Shown piece by piece: positions 24,917 to 34,465 of a stretch of DNA of 64,000 nt; position 1 is the stretch's first letter; every line of letters begins with the position of its first letter. The stretch covers positions 62,001 through 126,000 of the forward strand of contig NZ_WTVN01000002.1 in NCBI RefSeq assembly GCF_012910905.1. The letters are read 5' to 3'. A program made the position numbers and the translations under genes. The DNA is from Aromatoleum toluvorans. GTDB taxonomy: Bacteria; Pseudomonadota; Gammaproteobacteria; Burkholderiales; Rhodocyclaceae. The notes beneath the pieces were generated by a model. The model was not told the DNA's origin. It ran no database searches and saw only the letters and a program-made list of their open reading frames with translations.

Positions 24917-27900
24917 TCAGACCTTCACCAGTCGCGCCGGCAGCCCGTTGCGCACCGCGGTGCCGGCCACCGCATCGACCCACAGCGCTTCGCCGCCACG
25001 CGTCGGATCGACGAGGCCCAGATCGTTGAGACAGATCCCCGCCGCGAGATCCCGCCGCTGCGGCTGACGCGCGTCGCCGAGCCGGTGTGCACGCGCCCCC
25101 AGCTCGCGGTGACCGTAGCCGTGCTCGACCGCCAGCACCCCGCGCATCACGCCCTCATGCACGATCACGCGGCAGGTCGCTTGGCCGCCGGGCGTCTGCA
25201 TGCGTGCGAGATCGCCGGTGGCAAGCCCGAGCCGTGCAGCATCCTCCGGATGCACGATCACCGGGTTGTCCGGATGCAGGGACGTGATGCGCGTCGCGAT
25301 GCTGTAGGCGTTCTGCAGCGCGGACTTGTAGCTCACCGCGAGCAGCGGCCAGTCCGCTTCCTTGTGCAGCGCGCGCATCGGCGTGCCGTCGGCGAAGGCG
25401 GGCGGCTGCCAGCTCGCGCAGCCCGCGAAGCGCTTGCCGGTGAGGCTGTTTTTCGCCCCGCCGACGTTGTCGTTCCACAGCCACAGCGCGTTCTTGAAGC
25501 GGTTGGTCTGCCACTCGGGGTTCGCCTCGTCCTGCGCCTCCTTCGGCGGCTGGTAACGCCCGCCGCGCGTGTACAGGAAGGCCACCTTGCGCCATTCGTC
25601 TTCCTTCAGCGTCGCTTCGAGCAGCGGGCGCAGGCGCTCGACGCCCGACAGCGCGAGATCCTCGTCGCTCGCATCGCCGACCGGCGCCTTGCCGAGGAAG
25701 GCGATGTTCGCGCCGCCACGCAGGTACCAATGCTCGGGGCGCTCCAGCGGCAGGCGCCGGCCCTCCATGTCGGCGAGCCCTTCCGGGCCGAAGCCGGGCA
25801 GCTTCATCGCCTGCGCCAGCGCCATGAAGAAGGTCTCCATGCCGATCGCCTGGCCGTCGGGCGTCTTCGCGGCCTTCGGCTCGACCACCGGCCAGCGCGC
25901 GGTCGTCGCCTTCGTCGGCACGCCGCCCCACGGCGCGGTCCAGCCCCAGCTCTCGTACATCAGCGAATCCGGCACGATGTAGTCGGCGTAGGCATTGCTC
26001 TCGTTGATCAGCGGGTCGACCGACACGATCAGCGGGATCTTCTTCGGATCGGCGAGCTCCTTCTCGATCAGCGGGCGCACGCCAGGCAGGCCGTACACCG
26101 GGTTCGAGCTCCACAGCACCAGCGCCTTCAGCCCGTAGGGATAGCCGCGCAGCATCGCGGGGAACCATTCCGTGACCAGACCCGGCGCGTTCGGGAACCA
26201 CGCGTCGCGCGCCGGATAGGGCTTGCCTTCGGCCTTGCGGCGCGCGAACTCGGCGGATTTCTCGTACGGCACGTTGCGCCCGAGCGGCGTGCCCTTGGGC
26301 TTCACCATGCCGGGGAAGGTCTCGAGGTCGTAGCGCGGCCCCGCGCCGGCGTCCTTGAAGCCGCCGCCGTTCACGACGAAGCCGCCCTTCCAGTTGAGGT
26401 TGCCGATCAGCGCGTTGAGCGTGACGACCGAATAGGCGTTGTAGAAGCCGTTGCCCGCCATCATGCCGCCGTGCGCGATCGCGCAGGCCTTGCGGCCGTG
26501 ACGGCTGAATTCGTCCGCCAAGCCGCTGATGACGGCTTCCGGCACGCCGCAGATCGCGGAGCATTCCGCGACGCTCAGCTTCAGCGCCGATTCGCGCAGC
26601 AGCTCAAAGGATGTCTTCACCGCCAGCGCCTTGTCGCCGACCGTCACCGGGCCGGCGGCTTCCAGCGGTGCAGGGCCGGTCGCGAGCTCCACCGGCATCG
26701 GTTTGCCGTCGGCGCCGAGCACGAGGTAGGGGTCGGCCTCCTTGTACTTCTCCTCCTCGGCCACCGTCATGCCGATGTCGGAGCCGCGCAGGAAGCGCCC
26801 ATCGCGCGGATGGCCCTTCTCGGTGATCACGAGCCAGCTCGCGTTGGTGAAGGACGGCTCGCCCGCGGCCTCCGCCGCCGCAAGGTTCGGGTATGCGAGA
26901 TAGCCCGTATTCACGCGCCCGTTGTCGAACATCCAGCGCATCATGCCCATCACCAGCGCACCGTCGGTGCCGGGGCGGATCGGCACCCAGCGCCCGCGCT
27001 CGCCGGCCGCGCGGTTGTCGGCGTTGGTCAGCACCGGATCGACGACGACGTACTCCAGCCGCCCTTCGCTGCGGCCTTTCGCGAGCAGCGTGCCGGTGCG
27101 CTTGAAGGGGTTGCCCGCGTTGCCCGGCGCGGTGCCGATGAAGATCACGAACTCGGCGTTCGCCAGATCGGGCTTCGCGTGCGGCATCTTCTTCATGTCG
27201 CCGAACAGCGCCCCGGAACCGGAGCGGTAGGCGCCGCCGCAGTAGGAGCCGTGGCCGACGAAGTTCAGCGTGCCGTACGACTGGTTCCAGAAACGGCGTG
27301 CAAAGGGCTCGCGTCCGTCATTGACACTGGAGATCAACGCGACCTGGTTCACCTTCGGCCCAAGCTCGGGCGCCGCCGGGTCGATCGGCGTCGCGAGGTC
27401 GCGCAGCGCCCTGAACCCGTCCACATGCCCTTCGCCGAACAGGTCGCCACCCTCGACCAGCTCCTTGACCAGCTGCTCGAACGAGATCGGCTGCCACTCG
27501 CCGCCGTTGCGCGGCCCGACGCGCTTCAGCGGCGTCAGCACGCGGAAAGGCGAGTTCATCTGGTCCATCGCCGCGTTGCCCCGCCCACAGGCCGTTGAGC
27601 GTCCCGCCAGGCCCTTGTCCTGGAAGCGCGACAGCGCGACGAAGCTCTCCTTCACCGAGGCCTTCATCGGCAGATGCGGTTCGGTCGACAGCGGGCTGTA
27701 CGGATTGCCGGCGACGCGCAGGACATTGCCGGTGGCCTTGTCCACACGCACGCGCACGCCGCACTGCGTCGTGCAGCCGAGACAGGCGGTGTAGCTCACC
27801 TGCTGGTTCGGGTTGAGGCGCAGCTCGCCGGTCGCGGGATCCACGCTGAACTCCGGTTCGGCCGAGCGGCCGTGGATGTTGTGTGCCTTCGGTTCATCCC

Positions 27901-28000
27901 CGACCAGGCCCGACACCATGCGGCCCAGGGTCTGGGAGAAGCCCGCGGCGAAGGCGGCGAGGCCCCCGGCGGCGATCAGTTCGCGACGTTCGATTTTCAT
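24917..28000 (-). CDS. ttrA: Tetrathionate reductase subunit A (molybdopterin catalytic subunit)
   Basis: The 1027-residue molybdopterin oxidoreductase has a twin-arginine-type N-terminus (ERRELIAAGGLAAF), a [4Fe-4S] site CLGCTTQC with a later ACGRG cysteine, and SYCGGAYR, whose cysteine is the likely molybdenum ligand. Length and style fit TtrA, which reduces tetrathionate to thiosulfate on the periplasmic side. The start at 28000 has AAGGGAAA upstream and was preferred over an ATG 15 codons earlier. The ttrB-ttrC-ttrA order is that of known ttr operons. Related polysulfide or arsenate enzymes are the main alternative, but TtrSR next door argues for tetrathionate. Confidence 0.87.
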   Translation of the reverse strand: MKIERRELIAAGGLAAFAAGFSQTLGRMVSGLVGDEPKAHNIHGRSAEPEFSVDPATGELRLNPNQQVSYTACLGCTTQCGVRVRVDKATGNVLRVAGNPYSPLSTEPHLPMKASVKESFVALSRFQDKGLAGRSTACGRGNAAMDQMNSPFRVLTPLKRVGPRNGGEWQPISFEQLVKELVEGGDLFGEGHVDGFRALRDLATPIDPAAPELGPKVNQVALISSVNDGREPFARRFWNQSYGTLNFVGHGSYCGGAYRSGSGALFGDMKKMPHAKPDLANAEFVIFIGTAPGNAGNPFKRTGTLLAKGRSEGRLEYVVVDPVLTNADNRAAGERGRWVPIRPGTDGALVMGMMRWMFDNGRVNTGYLAYPNLAAAEAAGEPSFTNASWLVITEKGHPRDGRFLRGSDIGMTVAEEEKYKEADPYLVLGADGKPMPVELATGPAPLEAAGPVTVGDKALAVKTSFELLRESALKLSVAECSAICGVPEAVISGLADEFSRHGRKACAIAHGGMMAGNGFYNAYSVVTLNALIGNLNWKGGFVVNGGGFKDAGAGPRYDLETFPGMVKPKGTPLGRNVPYEKSAEFARRKAEGKPYPARDAWFPNAPGLVTEWFPAMLRGYPYGLKALVLWSSNPVYGLPGVRPLIEKELADPKKIPLIVSVDPLINESNAYADYIVPDSLMYESWGWTAPWGGVPTKATTARWPVVEPKAAKTPDGQAIGMETFFMALAQAMKLPGFGPEGLADMEGRRLPLERPEHWYLRGGANIAFLGKAPVGDASDEDLALSGVERLRPLLEATLKEDEWRKVAFLYTRGGRYQPPKEAQDEANPEWQTNRFKNALWLWNDNVGGAKNSLTGKRFAGCASWQPPAFADGTPMRALHKEADWPLLAVSYKSALQNAYSIATRITSLHPDNPVIVHPEDAARLGLATGDLARMQTPGGQATCRVIVHEGVMRGVLAVEHGYGHRELGARAHRLGDARQPQRRDLAAGICLNDLGLVDPTRGGEALWVDAVAGTAVRNGLPARLVKV

Positions 28001-28022
28001 GATCGGTTTCCCTTGATTCGAT

Positions 28023-29120
28023 TCACGCGCCGACACGTTCGGCACGGCCGATGCGGTCGAGCGGCAGCAGCGTCGTCAGCACGACGAAGAGGAAGATCCA
28101 CAGCCCGGCCGTGCCGACGATGCCCATCAGACCCTCGGGGCCGAGCGGGAGCTGGTAGCTGTAGTAGCCCGCGCCGGTCTTCGGCACCTCCTGCCCGCCG
28201 ATGAAGATCGTCCAGCGCATCATCCACGCGGAATGCAGCGCCAGCAGCCCGATCAGCAGGCCGGAGCCGGGACGCCGCACGGCCAGCGCGAGCGTCACGA
28301 CCGTCGCGACCACCGCCCACACCGCGCTCACCTTCCAGTTCGCCGACGGCGCGACTTCGGCCAGCGCCTGCGCATGCACCGGCGACATCCCGCTCATGCC
28401 CAGCACGAGCCACACCACCCCGACGAGCAGCGCCACCAGCTGCGTGAGCGCCAACGCGACCGCCATGCGGCGTGTCGCCGCCGGGTCGCCGCCCCCGGGC
28501 AGCGCGCGGTTGAACACCAGCGCGAGACCCAGCCCGCCCGCCAGCGCGGTGACGAAGAACTGCACCGGCAGCAGCGGCGTGTGCCACAGCGGACGGGCAC
28601 GCACCAGCATCACCTCGACGCCCGTATACAAGGCGACCAGCGCCGCGCCGACGAAGGTCAGCAGCGCCGCGGCCATCAGCGCCTTGCGGCTCTCGTGCCC
28701 GCCGTAGGCGAGCACGCGCGCGAGGCCGGCGAGCTTGCCGCCCTCGTCCGCGTGGCGTGCCAGCGCGGGACGGAAGGCCAACCACGCGTACAGGATCAGC
28801 CCGGTCAGGTACACCGGAATGAAGAACGCCCCCCACGACATCCACGACGTCGGGGTGAAGTACGCGTAGAAATGCCAGAAGCGTCCCGGCTGGTGCAGGT
28901 CGGCGAGCAGCGCGACCGGCGCGGTCAGCCCGCACACCAGCGCCGCGAGCAGCGCCAGGCGCGAGATGCCTTCCCAGCCGGGGCGGCGGAACACCAGTCC
29001 CGGCAGCGACACGAGCCAGGCGCCATACGACAGGCCGATGAGGAAGAAGTACTGCACCGCCCACGGCAGCCACGCGATCTCGCGCGCGACATTGACGGTT
29101 TCGACGATATCCGGGGTCAT
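28023..29120 (-). CDS. ttrC: Tetrathionate reductase subunit C (NrfD-like membrane anchor)
   Basis: The 365-residue protein is almost entirely hydrophobic, with eight or more membrane segments of the NrfD/PsrC family. This subunit takes electrons from quinol and hands them to the iron-sulfur subunit TtrB. It sits between ttrB and ttrA with gaps of about 20 bases, so the three are one transcript. Confidence 0.87.
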   Translation of the reverse strand: MTPDIVETVNVAREIAWLPWAVQYFFLIGLSYGAWLVSLPGLVFRRPGWEGISRLALLAALVCGLTAPVALLADLHQPGRFWHFYAYFTPTSWMSWGAFFIPVYLTGLILYAWLAFRPALARHADEGGKLAGLARVLAYGGHESRKALMAAALLTFVGAALVALYTGVEVMLVRARPLWHTPLLPVQFFVTALAGGLGLALVFNRALPGGGDPAATRRMAVALALTQLVALLVGVVWLVLGMSGMSPVHAQALAEVAPSANWKVSAVWAVVATVVTLALAVRRPGSGLLIGLLALHSAWMMRWTIFIGGQEVPKTGAGYYSYQLPLGPEGLMGIVGTAGLWIFLFVVLTTLLPLDRIGRAERVGA

Positions 29121-29139
29121 GATCGATCTCCTGTTCGTG

Positions 29140-29880
29140 TCAGCCGTGTGCCTTGCGCGGCTGCCACAGCGTGCCCTGGCCTTCCACCTTGCCCTGGAAG
29201 CGCTCGTCGAGACCGATGTAGAACACGCGCGGCTCGGTGCCCTGCTCGGGTTTCAACACCTTCACCTCGGCCTTGGCGGCATCGAGGCGGCGGCGCAGCT
29301 CGCCCTGCGGGTCGTTCAGGTCGCCGAAGATGCGCGCCCCGCCCACACAGGTCTCGACACAGGCCGGCAGCAGGCCCGCATCCACGCGATGCGCGCAGAA
29401 GGTGCATTTGTCGGCCTTGTTGGTCGCGTGGTTGATGAAACGCGCGTCGTAAGGGCAGGCCTGCACGCAGTACGCACAGCCGACGCAGCGATCGCCGTCG
29501 ACGGCGACGATGCCGTCCTCGCGCTTGAAGGTCGCGCCGACCGGGCACACCGGGATGCACGGCGGCTCCTCGCAGTGATTGCACAGGCGCGGCAGCATGT
29601 AGGTGCCCGCCGGCTGGTCGGCGTCCGTCAGCTTCACGCTGTAGGTCGACACGATGGTGCGGAAGCTGCCTTCCGGCACCGCGTTTTCCTGGATGCACGC
29701 GACCGTGCACGCCTGGCAGCCGATGCACTTCCTGACATCGACGAGCATCGCCCAATGGTGCTTGCCGTCGGCGGCGAGGGCCGGCGCCGGCAGTGCCGCC
29801 GCGGCAGCGGTGAGCACCGGGATGCCGCGCAGGAAGGCGCGGCGGGATGCCGACACTTCACGCGGTTCTTCGTCTTTCAT
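29140..29880 (-). CDS. ttrB: Tetrathionate reductase subunit B (four-cluster ferredoxin)
   Basis: The 246-residue protein has a twin-arginine leader (SRRAFLRG, signal to about residue 37). Four cysteine clusters typical of the DMSO-reductase FeS subunit family follow: CIGCQACTVAC, CNHCEEPPCIPVC, CVGCAYCVQAC and CTFCAHR with CVETC. It relays electrons from TtrC to TtrA in the periplasm. It is the first gene of the operon. The promoter should lie in 29881-30009, where no clear FNR or TtrR site is recognised. Confidence 0.9.
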   Translation of the reverse strand: MKDEEPREVSASRRAFLRGIPVLTAAAAALPAPALAADGKHHWAMLVDVRKCIGCQACTVACIQENAVPEGSFRTIVSTYSVKLTDADQPAGTYMLPRLCNHCEEPPCIPVCPVGATFKREDGIVAVDGDRCVGCAYCVQACPYDARFINHATNKADKCTFCAHRVDAGLLPACVETCVGGARIFGDLNDPQGELRRRLDAAKAEVKVLKPEQGTEPRVFYIGLDERFQGKVEGQGTLWQPRKAHG

Positions 29881-30009
29881 GACAACGCTCCATGGTTTGG
29901 GGAGTCGCTGTCACTCTATGCCCGCAGCAATGCGGCCGGAATTGGCGGGATGAAGGACGCCGCTAGATGGTTTTACCTATTGCGATCCGATGCACAATGC
30001 ATCGGACAT

Positions 30010-31992
30010 TCACCGCCCTTCCAGCATCGCCATCAGGTTGGCGATGCGCGCGCGCCCTTCTTCCTTCGACACCGGCGCGTTGGTCTTGCGGTCGCTCATC
30101 TTGATGTCGCCCCCCATCTCGGCGATGAAGCGCGACGGCTCGCAGGTGCGCGTCTCCTTGCCCGCCTTGCGCCGCTCGCACCACGTGATGTTGAGGCTGC
30201 GCTGCGCACGCGTGATGCCGACGTACATCAGGCGCCGCTCCTCATCCACCTTGTCCTCGTCGATCGACGACTGGTGCGGCAGCAGGCCTTCCTCGACGCC
30301 GACGAGGAACACGTGCTTGAACTCCAGCCCCTTCGACGCATGCAGCGTCGCGAGCTGCACGCCGTCGAACTCGGCGTCGTCCTTGTCGAGCATCGAGATC
30401 AGCGCGATCGTCTGCGTCAGCTCGACGAGGTTCTTGCCGTCGGCCTCGCCCTTCCGGCCGAGCCAGTTCACGAAGTCGCGCACGTTGCTCCACTTCGACT
30501 CCGCCTCGCGCGTGTCGAGGTGCTCGAACAGCCAGGCCTCGTAGCGGATCGCCGCCAGCAGGTCCTCCAGCACGCGCGCGGCCGGCTCGCGGTGGGCGCG
30601 GTACTGGATGCGGTTCACGAAGTTGCCGAATTCCTGCAGCTGCTCGAGCTGGCGCGCGTTCAGCGCATGCGCCGCGCCTTCCTCGAACACCGCCGCGAAC
30701 AGGCTCACATGGCGGCGGCCGGCGTAGTTGCCGAGCGCCTCGATCGTCGCCGCGCCGACCCCGCGCCGCGGCGTCGTGATCGCGCGGATGAAGGCGAGGT
30801 CGTCGTCCTCGTTCATCAGCAGGCGCAGCCACGACATCAGGTCGCGGATCTCGGCCTTGTCGAAGAAGGACTGCCCGCCCGACATCACGTAGGGGATCTT
30901 CTGGTTGCGCAACTGCTGCTCGATCACCCGCGCCTGATGGTTGCCGCGGTACAGCACCGCGTAGTCGGAGAACTTCGTGCGGTGCTCGAACTTGTGCGCG
31001 CTGATCTTCGACGCCACCCACTCCGCCTCGTGGTCCGCGTCGCGGCAGGCCGTCACCGCGATCTGCTCGCCGTCGCCGTGCTCGGACCACAGGCGCTTCT
31101 CGAAGAGTTTCTCGTTGTTCGCGATCACCGTGTTCGCCGCGGTCAGGATGCGCCGCGACGAGCGGTAGTTCTGCTCCAGCTTGATGACCTTGAGCTTGGG
31201 ATAGTCCTGCTGCAGCAGCTTCAGGTTCTCGACGTCCGCGCCGCGCCACGCGTAGATCGCCTGGTCGTCGTCGCCCACCGCCGTGAACGCGCCGCGCACG
31301 CCCGCGAGCTGGCGCAGCAGGCGGTACTGCGCCTTGTTGGTGTCCTGGTACTCGTCGACCAGCAGGTAGCGCAGCTTGTTCTGCCAGCGCTCGCGCACGT
31401 CCGGGTTCTCCTCGAGAAGGCGCACCGGCAGCGAGATCAGGTCGTCGAAATCGACCCCCTGATAGGCGCGCAGCGTGCGCTCGTACTCCGCGTACAGCAT
31501 TGCCGCGGCCGACGAGACCTCGTCGTCGGCGAGCTGCGCGGCCTGCTCGGGCGTCACCATCGCGTTCTTCCAGCCCGAGATCTGCCACTGCATCGCCTTC
31601 GCGCGCGCCTTGTCCGTATCGCGCGAGATGTCGGAGACGATCTGCACCGTGTCGGACGCATCGAGGATCGAGAACTGCGGCTTCAGCCCGCAGTGCGCCG
31701 CCTCCTGGCGGATCATCCGCACCCCCAGCGCGTGGAAGGTGCACACCGTCAGCCCGCCCGGCGCGCGCCCGCCCATCAGGCCCGCGACGCGCTCCTGCAT
31801 CTCCTTCGCCGCCTTGTTGGTGAAGGTGATCGCCGCGATGTTCGACGGGTTCAGCCCGCACTCGTTGATCAGGTGCGCGATCTTGTGCGTGATCACCCGC
31901 GTCTTGCCGCTGCCCGCGCCCGCGAGCACCAGGCTCGGGCCGTCGAGATAGCGGATCGCTTCGCGCTGCGGGGCGTTGAGGAGAGCGGACAT
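30010..31992 (-). CDS. rep: ATP-dependent DNA helicase Rep
   Basis: The 660-residue superfamily 1A helicase is close to the usual Rep length. It starts LNAPQREAI and has Walker A AGAGSGKTR, ITFTNKAAKEM (motif Ia), VDEYQDTN (motif II), GDDDQAIYAWRGAD (motif III), LEQNYRS (motif IV) and ATLHASKGLE (motif V). Rep unwinds 3'-5' and clears protein roadblocks ahead of the replisome. It is a single gene with a structured upstream region. UvrD is the alternative name, but the shorter C-terminus favours Rep. Confidence 0.87.
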   Translation of the reverse strand: MSALLNAPQREAIRYLDGPSLVLAGAGSGKTRVITHKIAHLINECGLNPSNIAAITFTNKAAKEMQERVAGLMGGRAPGGLTVCTFHALGVRMIRQEAAHCGLKPQFSILDASDTVQIVSDISRDTDKARAKAMQWQISGWKNAMVTPEQAAQLADDEVSSAAAMLYAEYERTLRAYQGVDFDDLISLPVRLLEENPDVRERWQNKLRYLLVDEYQDTNKAQYRLLRQLAGVRGAFTAVGDDDQAIYAWRGADVENLKLLQQDYPKLKVIKLEQNYRSSRRILTAANTVIANNEKLFEKRLWSEHGDGEQIAVTACRDADHEAEWVASKISAHKFEHRTKFSDYAVLYRGNHQARVIEQQLRNQKIPYVMSGGQSFFDKAEIRDLMSWLRLLMNEDDDLAFIRAITTPRRGVGAATIEALGNYAGRRHVSLFAAVFEEGAAHALNARQLEQLQEFGNFVNRIQYRAHREPAARVLEDLLAAIRYEAWLFEHLDTREAESKWSNVRDFVNWLGRKGEADGKNLVELTQTIALISMLDKDDAEFDGVQLATLHASKGLEFKHVFLVGVEEGLLPHQSSIDEDKVDEERRLMYVGITRAQRSLNITWCERRKAGKETRTCEPSRFIAEMGGDIKMSDRKTNAPVSKEEGRARIANLMAMLEGR

Positions 31993-32020
31993 GGGCGTTA
32001 CGAACGGAGGCTGCAGGGCA

Positions 32021-32081
32021 CGGAAAAGGCGACGCCGCCCGCAGGCGGCGCGACACTGATTTTACCGCAAGGCCTTTTCCG
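32021..32081. repeat. Nested inverted repeats upstream of rep
   Basis: CGGAAAAGGC (32021-32030) and its exact complement GCCTTTTCCG (32072-32081) enclose a second perfect stem, GCCGCC/GGCGGC, with loop CGCA. The structure lies between the rep start and the DUF4197 gene. It could be a terminator for an upstream transcript or a structured rep leader. Confidence 0.5.
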
Positions 32082-32142
32082 GATCGGCGCGGTTACAACC
32101 CGGAGCGGGCCGGCCCGAACGCAGGGCTTGCGGCATCACCCC

Positions 32143-32826
32143 TTACTGCCCGAGCAGCCCGAACACCTTCTGCGCGAGCGAGCCCGCGGCCTGCACCGGG
32201 TTCTTGCGGATCGCCTTCTCTTCCTCGGCGATCATCACATAGAGGCCGTCGAGCGCCTTGCGCGTCACGTAGTTTTCGATCTGCGCGTCCTCGCTCTTCA
32301 CCAGGCCGAAGCTCGCCGCCTGGCCCGCGAGCTTGTTGTACTGCCCGGCCAGCGCGAGGCGGTCGGTGTTCTGCTTGACGATCGGCAGGAACTTCTCCGC
32401 GAGGCGCGCCTGCGTCTTCGACCTGAAGTAGTTCGTCGCCGAATCGTCACCACCGGTCAGGATGTTGCGCGCATCCTGCACCGACATCTGCTTCACCGCA
32501 TCGACGAGCAGCGTCTTCGCTTCCGGTACCGCGGCCTCGGCGGCGCGGTTCATCGTCGTCACGAGCTTGTCGAAGTCCTTGCCGCGCCCCGCCATGCGCA
32601 TCACCGGCTCGACCTGCGCGAGCCCGTCGGGCAGCGGGATCTTCACCTTCTGGTTGCCGAGGAAACCGTCCTGTCTGCCCAGCAGTTCCACCGCGCGGCC
32701 GGCGCCCTGCGTCAGCGCCTCGCGCAGGCCGCCGGAGGCTTCGGCGTCGGTGACATTTCCCAGTCCGGCCGCCCACACCGGCGCACAGATGACAAGCAGG
32801 GCGAAAGCTCGCAGAATGGAACGCAT
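32143..32826 (-). CDS. DUF4197 family periplasmic protein
   Basis: The 227-residue protein has a cleavable signal peptide (MRSILRAFALLVICAPVWAAG) and a helical body matching DUF4197, with the DARNILTGGDDSATNYFR segment as its clearest landmark. The start at 32826 has GGAG upstream; the frame extends 45 codons further without a credible initiation site. Function unknown. It is encoded between rep and dksA, and no operon partner is obvious. Confidence 0.8.
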   Translation of the reverse strand: MRSILRAFALLVICAPVWAAGLGNVTDAEASGGLREALTQGAGRAVELLGRQDGFLGNQKVKIPLPDGLAQVEPVMRMAGRGKDFDKLVTTMNRAAEAAVPEAKTLLVDAVKQMSVQDARNILTGGDDSATNYFRSKTQARLAEKFLPIVKQNTDRLALAGQYNKLAGQAASFGLVKSEDAQIENYVTRKALDGLYVMIAEEEKAIRKNPVQAAGSLAQKVFGLLGQ

Positions 32827-32970
32827 GACGGTCTCCAGGGACGGGTGCATCGGGACGCCGTGAGGATACCCCCGCAACGGGTATCGCGTGCGTGCCGACG
32901 TTGCCCTTTTTTCATTTTTCTGACTTGCCCTGCCGTGCCGCGGCACACTGGGCGCCAACACGGAGAATTC

Positions 32971-33402
32971 ATGATGACCGCAACAGCCGTGCGCTCACGC
33001 ACACTCTCCGAAGCGGAAGTTCTGGCGATGTCGCCGGACGACTACATGAATCCGGCGCAGCTCGAATTCTTCCGCCAGCGGCTGCTCCACCTGCAAAAGG
33101 AACTCCGCGAAAACAGCGAGGAAACGCGCTCGCACCTGCGCGAAACGGTGGCGACCCCCGACGAGGCGGACCGGGCGACCCAGGAAGAGGAACAGGTGCT
33201 CGAGCAGCGCATCCGCGACCGCGAACTCAAGCTGCTGCACAAGGTGGAAGCGGCGCTGCGGCGCATCGAGGACGGCTCCTACGGCTACTGCGAGGTCAGC
33301 GGCGAGCCGATCGGCGTCGGCCGCCTGATCGCCCGCCCGACCGCGACGCTGAGCATCGAGGAACAGGAGCGCCACGAGCGCGAGGAGCGCCTGTACCGCT
33401 AA
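32971..33402 (+). CDS. dksA: RNA polymerase-binding protein DksA, lacking the zinc-finger cysteines
   Basis: The 143-residue DksA/TraR protein has a long coiled coil (about 30-100) with the acidic tip DEADRA and the C-terminal globular segment GYCEVSGEPIGVGRL. Only one of the four zinc ligands remains (Cys107); the others read Ser110, Ser128 and Glu131. The fold is therefore expected to be zinc-independent, as in DksA2-type proteins. DksA binds in the secondary channel of RNA polymerase and works with ppGpp in the stringent response. GGAG precedes the ATG, and a second ATG follows immediately. Confidence 0.87.
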   Translation: MMTATAVRSRTLSEAEVLAMSPDDYMNPAQLEFFRQRLLHLQKELRENSEETRSHLRETVATPDEADRATQEEEQVLEQRIRDRELKLLHKVEAALRRIEDGSYGYCEVSGEPIGVGRLIARPTATLSIEEQERHEREERLYR

Positions 33403-33418
33403 AAGGGCAAGGGCGCGA

Positions 33419-33435
33419 CCGGGGCCTCGCCCCGG
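33419..33435. terminator. Hairpin between convergent dksA and lipA
   Basis: CCGGGGC/GCCCCGG with a three-base loop lies in the 65-base gap between the two facing genes. There is no T-run on either strand, so it is at best a weak bidirectional terminator. Confidence 0.4.
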
Positions 33436-33467
33436 CCCCGCGTCCTACTGTCCTGCCGGCGAAGCGC

Positions 33468-34415
33468 TCAGACCACCCCGGCGCCGTGGGCCTGCTGGTC
33501 GGCCCAGTAGCTCGACCGCACCATCGGGCCGCAGGCGGCGTTCTTGAAGCCCATCTTCAGCGCTTCGGTCTCGAACATCTTGAAGGTGTCCGGGTGCACG
33601 TAGCGCAGCACCGGCAGGTGGCCGGTCGAGGGCTGCAGGTACTGGCCGATCGTCAGCATCTCGACGTCGTGCGCGCGCAGGTCGCGCATCACTTCGAGGA
33701 TTTCCTCGTCGGTTTCGCCCAGGCCCACCATCAGGCCGGATTTCGTCGGCACCTGCGGGTGGCGCGCCTTGAATTCCTTCAGCAGCTTCAGCGAATACGC
33801 GTAGTCCGCACCGGGGCGGGCCTGCTTGTAGAGGCGCGGCACCGTCTCGAGGTTGTGGTTCATCACGTCGGGCGGCGCCTGGTCGAAGATCTCCAGCGCG
33901 ATGTCCATGCGGCCGCGGAAGTCCGGCACCAGCACCTCGATCGCAGTCTTCGGCGACGCGGTGCGCGTCTCGCGGATGCACTCGACGAAGTGCTGGGCGC
34001 CGCCGTCGCGCAGGTCGTCGCGGTCCACGCTGGTGATCACGACGTAGTTGAGGCGCATCGCGGCAATGGTCTGCGCGAGATCCTTCGGCTCGTCGGCATT
34101 GAGCGGCTCGGGGCGGCCGTGGCCGACGTCGCAGAACGGGCAGCGGCGCGTGCAGATGTCGCCCATGATCATGAAGGTCGCCGTGCCCTTGCCGAAGCAT
34201 TCGTGGATGTTCGGGCAGGAGGCTTCCTCGCACACCGTATGCAGCTTGTGGTCGCGCAGCGTCGCCTTGATCTCGTTGAAGCGCTCGGCTTCCTGGCCGG
34301 CGCCGAGCTTGATGCGGATCCATTCGGGCTTCTTCAGCCGCTCGGCGGGCACGATCTTGATCGGGATGCGCGCGGTCTTGTCGGCGCCACGCTGCTTGCG
34401 GTTCTCGGTACTCAT
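33468..34415 (-). CDS. lipA: Lipoyl synthase
   Basis: The 315-residue radical SAM enzyme inserts two sulfur atoms into octanoyl chains on lipoyl-dependent enzymes. The auxiliary cluster motif [12 protein letters not shown] (Cx4Cx5C) and the radical SAM motif CTRRCPFC (Cx3Cx2C) are both intact. The start MSTENRKQ has a purine-rich GAGAGA upstream. It follows lipB with a 50-base gap and closes the long minus-strand run that begins at mreB. Confidence 0.95.
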   Translation of the reverse strand: MSTENRKQRGADKTARIPIKIVPAERLKKPEWIRIKLGAGQEAERFNEIKATLRDHKLHTVCEEASCPNIHECFGKGTATFMIMGDICTRRCPFCDVGHGRPEPLNADEPKDLAQTIAAMRLNYVVITSVDRDDLRDGGAQHFVECIRETRTASPKTAIEVLVPDFRGRMDIALEIFDQAPPDVMNHNLETVPRLYKQARPGADYAYSLKLLKEFKARHPQVPTKSGLMVGLGETDEEILEVMRDLRAHDVEMLTIGQYLQPSTGHLPVLRYVHPDTFKMFETEALKMGFKNAACGPMVRSSYWADQQAHGAGVV

Positions 34416-34465
34416 GCGATTCTCTCGTCTCTTCGGGGTAGCGGGCGCTTGTGGCGCCTGCGGCA

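Noticed and set aside
28966-32970. A 1335-codon plus-strand frame running into dksA
   Set aside because: It is antisense to ttrC, ttrB and rep, and it shows no conserved motif. Only its last 143 codons, after an ATG with a GGAG box, are the real dksA gene.
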